This document shows positions 17,723 to 25,394 of a stretch of DNA of 64,000 bases, one piece after another (position 1 is the stretch's first letter; each line of letters starts with the position of its first letter). Made by a program: the position numbers and the translations under genes. The notes beneath the pieces were generated by a model. The model searched no databases. It saw only the letters and a list, made by a program, of their open reading frames with translations, and was not told the DNA's origin. This stretch comes from Quadrisphaera sp. INWT6 (GTDB taxonomy: Bacteria > Actinomycetota > Actinomycetes > Actinomycetales > Quadrisphaeraceae), in the NCBI RefSeq assembly GCF_015390235.1, contig NZ_VUOH01000001.1:124001-188000 (forward strand), in the 5' to 3' direction.

Positions 17723-19404
17723 GCCAGACCACCTCCGCCCGGCCCGCCGGGCCGCCGGTGCCCGCCGGGCAGCAGCCGGCCGCGCAGCACGTCCCCGACG
17801 AGTCCTTCCTGGAGCCGGTGCCCAGCCGCGTACTCCTGGTCGGCAGCTTCGTGCTCGCCGTGGCCTACGTGGCGATGATCTGCTTCGCCTTCCAGCGCGG
17901 CAACGCCCTCCTGTTCTGGCTGCTCGTGGTGACCGAGGTCTTCCACCTCGCCCAGCTGGCCGGCTACTGCCACACCGTGTGGGGCCGCGACCGCGCCCGC
18001 CCCTTCGCCGCGGGCTTCGCCGGCGGCGTCGACGTCTTCATCACCGTCTGCGGTGAGCCCGTCGAGGTGGTCCGCGAGACCGCGCTCGCGGCGCTGGCCA
18101 TGCGCTACCCCGGGCCGGTGCGCATCGCGCTGCTGAACGACGGGCTGGTGGCCAAGAAGGCCGACTGGCGCGACGTCGAGGTGCTGGCCGCCGAGCTCGG
18201 GATCGAGTGCTTCACCCGCACCACCCCCGGCGGCGCCAAGGCCGGCAACATCAACCACGCGCTGCGCCGCACCGAGAACCCGTTCGTCGTGGTCTTCGAC
18301 GCCGACCACGTGCCCCACGACGACTTCCTGCTCCACGTCATGGGGTACTTCACCGACGAGCGGCTCGGCTTCGTGCAGACGCCGCAGTACTACAAGAACT
18401 TCGACGAGAACCGCGTCACGCGGACCTCCTGGCAGCAGCAGACCCTGTTCTTCGGGCCGATCATGAGCGGCAAGTCGCGCCTGGACTCCGCCTTCCTGTG
18501 CGGCACCAACATGGCCATCCGGCGCACGGCGCTGGAGCAGGTCGGCGGCATGTGCGAGGAGAACATCGCCGAGGACTTCCTCACGTCGCTGTTCCTCCAC
18601 GAGAAGGGCTGGCGCAGCGTCTACGTGCCGAAGGTCCTGGCGCAGGGCCTGGCCCCGGACGACTTCCTCAACTACTACAAGCAGCAGTTCCGCTGGACCC
18701 GCGGCAGCCTCGAGGTGATCTTCAAGTACAACCCGCTGCTGCGCCGCGGCCTGTCCTTCTCGCAGAAGGTGCAGTACCTGACCTCGGCCAGCTACTACCT
18801 GTCCGGCGCCGTGGTGCTGGCCGGGGCGCTGCTGCCGATCATCTTCCTGCTCACCGGCCAGACCCCGATCGTCACCTCGACGATGGTGCTGGCGCTGGTC
18901 TTCGTGCCCTACCTGTGGCTGAACCTCGCGGTGCTGCAGCGCACCAGCAACGCCTCCTACAGCTTCCAGGCGATCGCCTTCTCGCTGTCGGCGTGGTGGC
19001 TGCAGCTGTCCGCCCTGACCGCGGTGCTGCTGCAGCGCAAGACCAGCTTCGTGGTCACCAGCAAGGCCGTCGGCGCCGGCGGGCAGCCGAACTTCCTGCG
19101 GCTCGTGGTCCCGCAGCTGGTGTACATCGGCGTCGCCCTCACGGCGCTCGCCGTCGGCCTGGCCCGCGAGGGGACGTCGGCCTCCCTGATGGCCAACGCC
19201 GCGTGGCTGTCGGTGCACGTCGCCATCTCGCTGCCCTTCATCGCCGCCGCGGCCCCGCGCCGCGCGCAGCCCGCCGCCGGCGGTGCTGACGACGCGGTGC
19301 TCGACCTGCGCGAGCGCGACCTGCGCGACCAGCCGACCGCCGTCCGCCCGACGGCCGGCCCCACCGCCACCGCGCCCGCCCTGGCGGGGGAGGAGACCCG
19401 ATGA
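17719..19404 (+). CDS. Cellulose-synthase-like processive GT2
   Basis: 561 residues. Two N-terminal membrane helices (about 42-90) precede a GT2 core with 'LLNDG', 'FDADHVPHDDF', 'ENIAEDFLTSLFLHEKGW' and 'QQFRWTRGSLEVI' (the Q-x-x-R-W signature near residue 322). At least five further helices follow. This is the D,D,D,QxxRW pattern of processive beta-glycan synthases that couple synthesis to export. There is no PilZ domain: the C-terminus after the last helix is a short charged tail. Direct cyclic di-GMP activation as in BcsA is therefore not expected. ATGA overlaps on both sides place it between the GH8 and GT39-like genes. The product could be cellulose or another beta-glucan. Confidence 0.87.
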   Translation: MSQTTSARPAGPPVPAGQQPAAQHVPDESFLEPVPSRVLLVGSFVLAVAYVAMICFAFQRGNALLFWLLVVTEVFHLAQLAGYCHTVWGRDRARPFAAGFAGGVDVFITVCGEPVEVVRETALAALAMRYPGPVRIALLNDGLVAKKADWRDVEVLAAELGIECFTRTTPGGAKAGNINHALRRTENPFVVVFDADHVPHDDFLLHVMGYFTDERLGFVQTPQYYKNFDENRVTRTSWQQQTLFFGPIMSGKSRLDSAFLCGTNMAIRRTALEQVGGMCEENIAEDFLTSLFLHEKGWRSVYVPKVLAQGLAPDDFLNYYKQQFRWTRGSLEVIFKYNPLLRRGLSFSQKVQYLTSASYYLSGAVVLAGALLPIIFLLTGQTPIVTSTMVLALVFVPYLWLNLAVLQRTSNASYSFQAIAFSLSAWWLQLSALTAVLLQRKTSFVVTSKAVGAGGQPNFLRLVVPQLVYIGVALTALAVGLAREGTSASLMANAAWLSVHVAISLPFIAAAAPRRAQPAAGGADDAVLDLRERDLRDQPTAVRPTAGPTATAPALAGEETR

Positions 19405-21074
19405 GCACCGCCCTGGACGACCGCACCCTCGCCCCGGGCGAGCGGCCCGGGGCGCCGGCCGGCGGCGCCCGCGCAGGGGCCCCCGCGGGCGGCCTGCCCG
19501 CCCTGCGCCGCCGGACCCGGCGCACGTGGGACGGGGTCGAGGGCTTCGCCGCGCGGCACCGCCTCGCCGTTGTCGCCGGCGTGCAGCTCGCGTGCGCCGC
19601 AGCGGTCCTGCTCCTGTCGCGCCTGTACTTCGCCGGGCTCAGCATGCGCCTGGACGAGGCGCAGAGCCTCGGGCAGACGGACCACCGCTACTCCGAGGTG
19701 CTCGTCACCGTCGCCCAGGACGTGCACGTCCCGGGCTACCACCTGCTCCTGCGCACGTGGCGGCTGCTGTACGGGACCGACCTGGAGACGGCTCGCGCCC
19801 TGTCGCTCATCTTCTTCCTGGCGTCGATCCCCCTGCTGTACCTGGTCGCGCGCAGGGCGCTCGACACGCGGTGGTCGCTGTTCGCCGTCGTCGTCTTCAG
19901 CCTGTCGCCGTTCATGAACTGGTACGGCAACGAGGCGCGGATGTACACGATGCTCGTGCTGGTCACCCTGGCCAGCCAGCACTTCTTCCTCAAGGTGCTC
20001 GACCCGGCCACCACCGGCCGCTGGGGCGCCTGGGCCGGGTACGCCGCCACCGCGGTGGTCGGGGCGTACACCCACTACTTCTTCCTCTTCGTGCTCTTCG
20101 CCCAGGGCGCGTTCTTCCTCGTCGCGCGCCTCGCGCCGTCGGGACGCAGCTGGCGCGGGGTGGGCCGCATGGCCGGCACCGCGGCGCTGGTGTGCCTCGC
20201 GCTCGTCCCGTGGCTGCTGTACTTCACCGCCAGCGGCGCCGCCTCCGACACCCGGCCCCAGCTGCCCTCGCCGTCGTCGGTCGACTTCTCCAACGTCTAC
20301 TCGCAGTTCCTCTTCGGCTTCCAGAGCGACGCCGCCAACACGGTGCTCGTGGCCACCTGGCCGCTGCTCGCGCTCGCGGGCCTCGCCAGCGTGCGCGTCG
20401 GGGTGCGGATGTCGCGCGCCACGGCGTACCTGCTGGTGGCGGCCTTCGGGCCGGTGCTGATGGCCTTCGCCGTCAGCCACCTCATCACCCCGTTCTTCCT
20501 GTCCCGCTACATGATCGCGGCGCTGCCGGCGCTCCTCGTGGTCGTCGCGGCGTTCCTGCGGATGCTGTCGAAGCGGGTCGGGGTGGCGCTCGCGGCGGTG
20601 CTGCTGGTCGCGACGGTGGTGGGCACCGGGGTGCAGGCCACCTCCGCGGCCACCCCCGTCAAGGAGGACTACCGCGGCGCGGCCGAGCTGCTGGAGGCCA
20701 AGGTGACGCCGTCCGACCTCGTCGTGGTCAGCTCGCCCTTCACCATCTGGCCCTTCGAGCGCTACTACGACGGCGCCGCCCGCGTGGTGACCCTGCCCGA
20801 GTGGGACCGCCGCCAGGAGGGCGGCCTGCCCGCCTTCGACGAGGCCGCGCTGCCCGGTCAGGTCGACGAGCTCGTCGCCGGCCACCAGCGGGTGTACCTG
20901 CTGCTGAGCTACGACCAGGGCTACGAGGACGCGGTGGAGCAGTACTTCCGCGGCCACTACCAGCAGGTCTACGCCCAGGAGGTCTCCCCGGGGATGCAGC
21001 TGGTGGGCTTCCGCACGGGGTACAGCCAGAACAGCGCCGTCGAGGACCAGCAGCGCACGGCGCCCCGCCGCTGA
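19401..21074 (+). CDS. GT39/PMT-like membrane glycosyltransferase
   Basis: 557 residues, ATGA overlap with the synthase gene. A Pro/Ala/Arg-rich cytosolic start (1-50) leads to about ten membrane helices. The first external loop has the acidic pair 'MRLDEAQS', and the next loop has 'HVPGYHLLLRTW', as in polyprenyl-phosphate-sugar-dependent transferases of the GT39/GT83 type. 'NEARMYTMLVLVTLASQ' is another hallmark. The C-terminal third is a soluble outer domain ('DYRGAAELLEAKVTPSDLVV'). It probably decorates the exported glycan or a protein with a lipid-carried sugar made by the GT2/GtrA pair. It is the last gene of the operon. Confidence 0.82.
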   Translation: MSTALDDRTLAPGERPGAPAGGARAGAPAGGLPALRRRTRRTWDGVEGFAARHRLAVVAGVQLACAAAVLLLSRLYFAGLSMRLDEAQSLGQTDHRYSEVLVTVAQDVHVPGYHLLLRTWRLLYGTDLETARALSLIFFLASIPLLYLVARRALDTRWSLFAVVVFSLSPFMNWYGNEARMYTMLVLVTLASQHFFLKVLDPATTGRWGAWAGYAATAVVGAYTHYFFLFVLFAQGAFFLVARLAPSGRSWRGVGRMAGTAALVCLALVPWLLYFTASGAASDTRPQLPSPSSVDFSNVYSQFLFGFQSDAANTVLVATWPLLALAGLASVRVGVRMSRATAYLLVAAFGPVLMAFAVSHLITPFFLSRYMIAALPALLVVVAAFLRMLSKRVGVALAAVLLVATVVGTGVQATSAATPVKEDYRGAAELLEAKVTPSDLVVVSSPFTIWPFERYYDGAARVVTLPEWDRRQEGGLPAFDEAALPGQVDELVAGHQRVYLLLSYDQGYEDAVEQYFRGHYQQVYAQEVSPGMQLVGFRTGYSQNSAVEDQQRTAPRR

Positions 21075-21085
21075 CCCGCCGCTGA
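21064..21085. repeat. 11-bp tandem repeat x2 carrying a stop codon
   Basis: cccgccgctga occurs twice back to back, with a partial third copy. The first copy contains the stop of the GT39-like gene. The same stop-codon motif is amplified after rsmI and after the flippase gene. The rest of the gap to 21182 has a G/C-rich stretch and a possible -10 (tactgg near 21152). Confidence 0.8.
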
Positions 21086-21182
21086 CCCGCCGGGGGAGGA
21101 CCCCGGGACGGGCTCCGCGAAACCCCTCCCGGCGGCGTCGCGCGACCACATACTGGCCGCAGGTGACGTCCCGGGAGGGATC

Positions 21183-21809
21183 ATGACGACGCAGCGCGCC
21201 GTGGCGCTGGGAGTGCTCCGCGACCCGCGGGCCCGCTTCCTCGTGGTGGGTCTCGCCTCGACGGCCGTGCACCTGGCGGTGCTGTCGCTGGCGGTGCACC
21301 TGGTGGTGGCCGAGGCCGCCAACGCCGTCGCCTTCGGCGTCTCCGTCCAGGCCAACTTCGCCGCGAGCTACTGGTGGACGTGGTCGAGCCGGCGCGCTCC
21401 GGGCCGTGAGAGCGCCGGCCGCCTGGTGCGGGCGTGGGCGCTGTTCCACGGGTCGGCGCTGGTGGCCTTCGGGGTCAACTCCGCCTGCTTCTCGGCCGCC
21501 CACCGCCTCCTGGACGCCCCGCCGCTGGTCAGCGCGCTGCTCGCGACGGCCGTCAGCTGCCTGGTGTCCTTCGCGGTGAGCAGCCGGCTCGTCTTCGCCC
21601 GCCGCGAGGTCCTCGTGCTGCCGGAGGCGGCGCTGGTGTCGTTCGCGGGCCCCGCCGCCGCGCTCGCCCCCGCCGCCGTGCTCGCGCCGGTGGCGGGGGC
21701 GGCGCTGGCGGTCGCCCCGGTGGTGCCGGTGCTGGCCGTGGTGCTCCCGGCGCAGCGCACCCCCGCGGGGCGCGAGGCGTCCGCGGTGCCCGTGCTCGCC
21801 GTCCTCTGA
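21183..21809 (+). CDS. GtrA-family membrane protein
   Basis: 208 residues from an ATG with a strong ribosome site (cgggaggg). Four hydrophobic helices: 'ARFLVVGLASTAVHLAVLSL', 'ANAVAFGVSVQANFAASYWW', 'ALVAFGVNSACFSAAHRLL', 'SCLVSFAVSSRLVF'. A C-terminal Ala/Val/Pro-rich hydrophobic tail of about 60 residues is absent from the first GtrA. It is about half identical by eye to the GtrA at 13.4 kb, so the exopolysaccharide operon is bracketed by two copies. It is separated from the GT39-like gene by 108 bp and convergent with the LuxR gene. A role in sugar-lipid translocation is inferred from the family. Confidence 0.82.
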   Translation: MTTQRAVALGVLRDPRARFLVVGLASTAVHLAVLSLAVHLVVAEAANAVAFGVSVQANFAASYWWTWSSRRAPGRESAGRLVRAWALFHGSALVAFGVNSACFSAAHRLLDAPPLVSALLATAVSCLVSFAVSSRLVFARREVLVLPEAALVSFAGPAAALAPAAVLAPVAGAALAVAPVVPVLAVVLPAQRTPAGREASAVPVLAVL

Positions 21810-21822
21810 GGTCGGCGGGCGG

Positions 21823-22590
21823 TCAGCCGACCTCGGCGCGCAGGTCGACGACGGCCGGTGCGCTCCCGCACTGCGCCCGGGGCGAGAGCAGGCCGAGCTG
21901 CTCGGCGAGGACCCGCAGGTCGACCTTGGTGCCCACGGGCACGCCGCGCACCGCGAGCTTGGCCCGCATGCGCTTGAGGTACTCCTTCGCCGTGCCGACG
22001 GTGATGCCCATCCGGCGGGCCACCGACTTCACGGGCAGGTCCGCGCCGTAGAGGCGCAGCACCTCGCGCTCCTGGCGCGAGAGCAGGGCGCGCACCTCGC
22101 GCACCTGGGCGCCTGCCGCGGCGGCGGCGGGGGAGACCCACGGGGTCCCGGCCGCGGCGGCGGCCACCGCGCGCCGGAGCTCCGCGACCGGCTCCCACGC
22201 GCCGACGGAGCACAGCGCGCCGTCGGCCAGCGCCTCCTCGGCCAGGCCCACCTGCCCCTGGCCCATGAGCAGCACCAGGCGGTGCTGGCGGGCCAGCTGC
22301 GCCAGGTCGGCGGTGGCCGGCGAGCAGCCCGAGCAGGTCAGGTCGGCCACCACCACCGAGCGCGGGGGCAGCGCCCCGCTGCCGACGGCGACCACCTCGG
22401 AGCCCCCGAAGGCCGCGGACAGGCCGACCGCACCCAGGGGGTGCCCGCCGACCAGGCCCAGCGCCGGGCCCGGGCGGGCCGCGCCCCGTGCGTCTGCGGT
22501 GTCCGTCCGCTGCAGCAGGTCCGTCGTCCCCCGCGGGCGTCCGTCGCCCCCACTGCCGTCCACCTCGTGCTCCACCAGCACCGTGCTCAC
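21823..22590 (-). CDS. LuxR-family regulator with degenerate receiver
   Basis: About 255 residues from the GTG at 22590; an extension to a GTG at 22701 is open. The C-terminal LuxR domain is clear: 'LLSRQEREVLRLYGADLP', 'ARRMGITVGTAKEYLKRM', then the TK-LR extension, closely matching the regulator at 8.1 kb. The N-terminal half looks like a receiver but is eroded: the usual acidic pair before HP is Gly-Gly ('LGLVGGHPLGAVGL'), while a possible acceptor Asp survives in 'SVVVADLTCSG'. No kinase gene is next to it. It may work without phosphorylation, and could control the neighbouring polysaccharide operon or the divergent TetR-like gene. Confidence 0.75.
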   Translation of the reverse strand: MSTVLVEHEVDGSGGDGRPRGTTDLLQRTDTADARGAARPGPALGLVGGHPLGAVGLSAAFGGSEVVAVGSGALPPRSVVVADLTCSGCSPATADLAQLARQHRLVLLMGQGQVGLAEEALADGALCSVGAWEPVAELRRAVAAAAAGTPWVSPAAAAAGAQVREVRALLSRQEREVLRLYGADLPVKSVARRMGITVGTAKEYLKRMRAKLAVRGVPVGTKVDLRVLAEQLGLLSPRAQCGSAPAVVDLRAEVG

Positions 22591-22722
22591 CCCCGTGCGC
22601 GCCCGGACCTCGCCGGGCAGGTCGACAGGGTGTTCGGCAGCGGGGGCGCGGTGCCAGTCGAGCGCGACACTTCCACGAGCGTTCGAGGAGACCCGCGGCA
22701 CACCGGGAGCGCCATGATCACC

Positions 22723-22736
22723 GTTCGGTCACGAAC
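22723..22736. promoter_or_regulatory. Short dyad in the divergent promoter region
   Basis: GTTCG-gtca-CGAAC, a perfect 5-bp inverted repeat with a 4-bp spacer. It lies between the LuxR-type gene (minus) and the tandem TetR-like gene (plus), an expected position for autoregulation by either. Short dyads also occur by chance. Confidence 0.35.
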
Positions 22737-22772
22737 CCTGACGCAGCGGCACCCTCCGGGGCAGAGTCACCG

Positions 22773-24515
22773 GTGGTGGACGACGTGACGAGCGCTGGCG
22801 CGGGGGGCGGTGGCGGCGCAGCGCCGGGGGTGCCCCCCGGCCTGGAGGCCGTGCTGGTCCGCCTCGTCGACCCCGCGACGTCCACCCGGCGCACCGCCGC
22901 CGCACGCACGCGCCTGGCCAACGACCCCACCACCCGGGCCCTGCTCGAGGCGGGCGTGGCCGTGCTCATGGAGGAGATCGGCGGCACCGGGGAGGTCTCC
23001 GCCGCCGGCTCGGGCGTCGCCGGCCTGCCCCAGGCCCGGTTCCTGGAGGTGCTCTCGGCCCGCCGGGTCGCGGCCGCCGCCACGGCCGCCGGGCCGCTGC
23101 GCGTGACCTCGTGGCACCTGCGCGACCGGTGGCCGCGCTCGGCCCCCTACGTCGACGACCTGCTCGCCTACGCCCTGTGGCCGCAGCACTGGCTGACGGC
23201 CTACGCGACGCGGATGCGCGACCTGCAGCCGCCCGCCGGGCCCGCCGACGTTCCCCGGGTCCTCGCCGCCGTCGCCGACGCCACCCTCGTGGTGGGCGCC
23301 CTGCCCATCTCCAGCCGCCTGGAGGTGCTGGCCAGCGCGCTGGGGCCGGTGCGCCCCGGCCTGCGGGCGGAGCGCGCCCGCGCCCAGGCCCGCCTCAACG
23401 CCACCTGGGCCACCGCGTGGACCGAGCTGTTCCGGGCCGCCGGGTACCGGCCGCGCTCGCCGCGGCACCTGCTCGACGGCGTCCGTGCGGCGGCGGCGCT
23501 CGCGGAGGGGGCCAACCTGCGTCTGCTGGCCCTCGGAGACACCCCCGAGCGCCGGGCCGAGGCGGTGCGGCTGCTCGTCGCCGGCGGGACGGCGCTGGCC
23601 CGGGCCTGCCTGGAGCCGGCGGAGCCCGCGGAGGCGCCGGGGGCCCCGGGCGCTCGGGGTGCTCCCGGCGGGGCCTTCGGCCGGTGGCCGGTGTGGGCGG
23701 CCGACCCCGAGGGCGACCTCCCCGCCGTCCTGACCCGCCTGACCGACCCGCTCTCGGGCGCGCGCCGCACCGCCGCCGCGCGCGAGCGCCTCGCGCGCGA
23801 CGGCATCACCCGCCAGCTGCTCGTCGGCGGCCTGGAGGTCCTGGCGGAGGAGTTCGGCGTCACCCGGCCCCGGCCGGGGGGAGCGCCCGCGCCGCCGCCG
23901 GCGCCGTCGCGCTTCTTCGACGTGCTGTCGGTGGCGCGGGTCGTGCAGGTCGCCCGGGCCGCCGGCGGGGCCGGGGCGAGCGCCACCAGCGCCCGCCTGC
24001 GCGACCGGTGGCCCAACCGGGAGCACTTCGTGGACGACGTCGTGGCCTTCGCCGTCCGCGACGCCTCGCTGGTGGTCGCCTCCGTCCCCGACCAGCGCCC
24101 CCGCACCGGCGTGGAGCTGCGCGACGCGACGCGGCGCTCGGCGGAGGCCGCCTTCACCAGCCACGACCGCAGCCCGGGGCTGCGCCTGCGGCTGCTGCTC
24201 ACCACCCTCGCCCGGGCGCGCCCGGTGGTGGCCGCGCGGCTGCGCGAGGCGTACGCGCGCGAGGACGCCGTGGTGGCCGCCCGGCTGGAGGCGGTGGCGA
24301 CCGCCACGGGGGCCGGGCTGCGCGACGACGTCGACCCGACCGACCTGTGCCGGGCGATCGGGGCCCTGGGCGAGGGGACGGCGATGCGGGTGCTGGCCAC
24401 GGGCGACGACGGCCGCGACGACCCCGGCGCGGCCGGTGAGTCCCTCGCGCTGCGGGCCGCCACCTGGATCTACTGGGGCGCGATGGTCCAGGGGGTGCCG
24501 CCCCACCGGCGGTGA
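22773..24515 (+). CDS. Tandem double TetR-like protein
   Basis: 580 residues from the GTG at 22773 (22776 and 22785 also possible). It is made of two homologous units of about 290 residues. Each starts with a 'R-L-x-DP....RRTAAAR' segment ('LVRLVDPATSTRRTAAAR' and 'VLTRLTDPLSGARRTAAAR'), then 'TR-LL--G--VL-EE', then 'RF--VLS--RV'. A helix-turn-helix-like stretch follows, ending 'LRDRWP' at residues 116 and 409, then 'VDD--A-A'. The C-terminal part of each unit is helical and ends with 'EG---R-LA-GD'. The pattern is that of TetR-like regulators, but the leading segment is unusual and two DNA-binding units are fused. It lies directly upstream of the secretion operon, which it may control; that is inference. 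Confidence 0.65.
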   Translation: MVDDVTSAGAGGGGGAAPGVPPGLEAVLVRLVDPATSTRRTAAARTRLANDPTTRALLEAGVAVLMEEIGGTGEVSAAGSGVAGLPQARFLEVLSARRVAAAATAAGPLRVTSWHLRDRWPRSAPYVDDLLAYALWPQHWLTAYATRMRDLQPPAGPADVPRVLAAVADATLVVGALPISSRLEVLASALGPVRPGLRAERARAQARLNATWATAWTELFRAAGYRPRSPRHLLDGVRAAAALAEGANLRLLALGDTPERRAEAVRLLVAGGTALARACLEPAEPAEAPGAPGARGAPGGAFGRWPVWAADPEGDLPAVLTRLTDPLSGARRTAAARERLARDGITRQLLVGGLEVLAEEFGVTRPRPGGAPAPPPAPSRFFDVLSVARVVQVARAAGGAGASATSARLRDRWPNREHFVDDVVAFAVRDASLVVASVPDQRPRTGVELRDATRRSAEAAFTSHDRSPGLRLRLLLTTLARARPVVAARLREAYAREDAVVAARLEAVATATGAGLRDDVDPTDLCRAIGALGEGTAMRVLATGDDGRDDPGAAGESLALRAATWIYWGAMVQGVPPHRR

Positions 24516-24646
24516 TCACGGTGCGTGACCCCCGAAGGGGAGGCCCCCACCACGGGTGCGGCCCCCTCCCGCGGCCTGCCGTCCGGTGCCACGATCGGGG
24601 CTGACGGCCGTCCAGCAGCGGGCGCCGCCCGTTCTGAGGACCACCC

Positions 24647-24853
24647 GTGCCCCCCACCGCCGACCGCCGCCGCCGACCGGGGGGCATCGCCGATGCCGCC
24701 CGCCGCGCCCGTGACGCCCGATGGGCCGCCGAGGCCGAGGAGCGGGCCGCCGCCGCGGCAGCTCCGGCCGCAGCCGCAACCCCCGCAACCCCCGCAACCC
24801 CCGCCGTCCCGGCCACCCCCGTGGCCGACGAGCCCGCGACGCCCGCGGACTGA
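24647..24853 (+). CDS. Small Ala/Pro/Thr-rich hypothetical protein
   Basis: 68 residues. The GTG at 24647 has a fair ribosome site (tgagga). The N-terminus is basic ('DRRRRPGGIADAARRARDAR'), then comes an Ala/Glu-rich helix and a Thr-Pro repeat ('ATPATPATPAVPATP') made by a 9-bp DNA repeat. No family recognised. It sits between the tandem TetR-like gene and the secretion operon on the same strand. It may not be expressed. Confidence 0.4.
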   Translation: MPPTADRRRRPGGIADAARRARDARWAAEAEERAAAAAAPAAAATPATPATPAVPATPVADEPATPAD

Positions 24854-24932
24854 CCCGGCCGCGCCTCCGCCGGCGCCCCCGGGCTGCCGCCCTCCTGCTG
24901 CGCCCTTCCCCAGACCTCCCCCTGCGGGGGAC

Positions 24933-24958
24933 CCATCTGGTACACATGGGACAGATGG
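24933..24958. promoter_or_regulatory. Dyad upstream of the secretion operon
   Basis: CCATCTG and CAGATGG form a perfect 7-bp inverted repeat with a 12-bp spacer that itself contains a part-symmetric gtac core. It ends 37 bp before the first gene of the operon and is noticeably A/T-richer than its surroundings. It is a plausible operator, with the adjacent double TetR-like protein as candidate binder. Confidence 0.45.
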
Positions 24959-24995
24959 TGCAGTTGTGATCTGCTGCGCCCGGAGGAGGAACCTG

Positions 24996-25394
24996 GTGGG
25001 CGTCTCAGCGGTCGCGGTGCCGGCGGTGCAGGCCGCCCACGCGCTGCACGGCTCGCTCCTGGCAGCCTCGGCCACGCCGTCGCCCACCGACGACACCGAC
25101 TACGGCACCTCGCGGGAGTTCCTGCGCCGGATGCTGGAGGAGTCCTCGCCCTCCCCGGGGCCCTTCTCCTCCTTCGCCGGCCCCGCCGGGCGCCTGCTCG
25201 GCGTGGTGCTGTTCCTGGTGCTCGTGGCCGCCGTCCTCGGCCTGGTGATCTCCCTGATCGCCGCCGTCGGCGGGCTCCGCAAGGGCTCGAAGGCCACCGG
25301 GTCGCTGCTGTCAGCGGTGGGCTGCGCCCTCGTCATCGTCATCATCGGCGCGTTCTCCACCTTCACGCTCGGCTGGTTCGACCTCCTCACATGA
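24996..25394 (+). CDS. Two-helix membrane protein, VirB2-like candidate
   Basis: 132 residues. The GTG is preceded by a very strong ribosome site (ggaggagga), which favours this start over the long upstream open frame. An N-terminal ~60-residue polar/Ala region precedes two hydrophobic helices ('LLGVVLFLVLVAAVLGLVI' and 'SAVGCALVIVIIGAFSTF') joined by a short basic loop. Size, helix pair and first place in a secretion operon are what VirB2/TrbC pilin-like subunits show, but I see no direct sequence signature. It overlaps the next gene by ATGA. Confidence 0.55.
   Translation: MGVSAVAVPAVQAAHALHGSLLAASATPSPTDDTDYGTSREFLRRMLEESSPSPGPFSSFAGPAGRLLGVVLFLVLVAAVLGLVISLIAAVGGLRKGSKATGSLLSAVGCALVIVIIGAFSTFTLGWFDLLT

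Noticed and set aside
17719-19404. Cyclic di-GMP-activated BcsA
   Set aside because: No PilZ domain or RxxxR motif is present after the last membrane helix.
21089-21133. Terminator hairpin after the GT39-like gene
   Set aside because: Only six bases pair cleanly around a long loop; the rest mismatches.
22702-22735. Additional copy of palindromic element A
   Set aside because: It shares only a caccg-like and cggtcac centre; the arms gctccgc/gcggagc and the inner blocks are absent.
24525-24995. N-terminal extension of the VirB2-like protein back to 24525
   Set aside because: It is Pro/Arg-biased shadow sequence, and a very strong ribosome site precedes the GTG at 24996.
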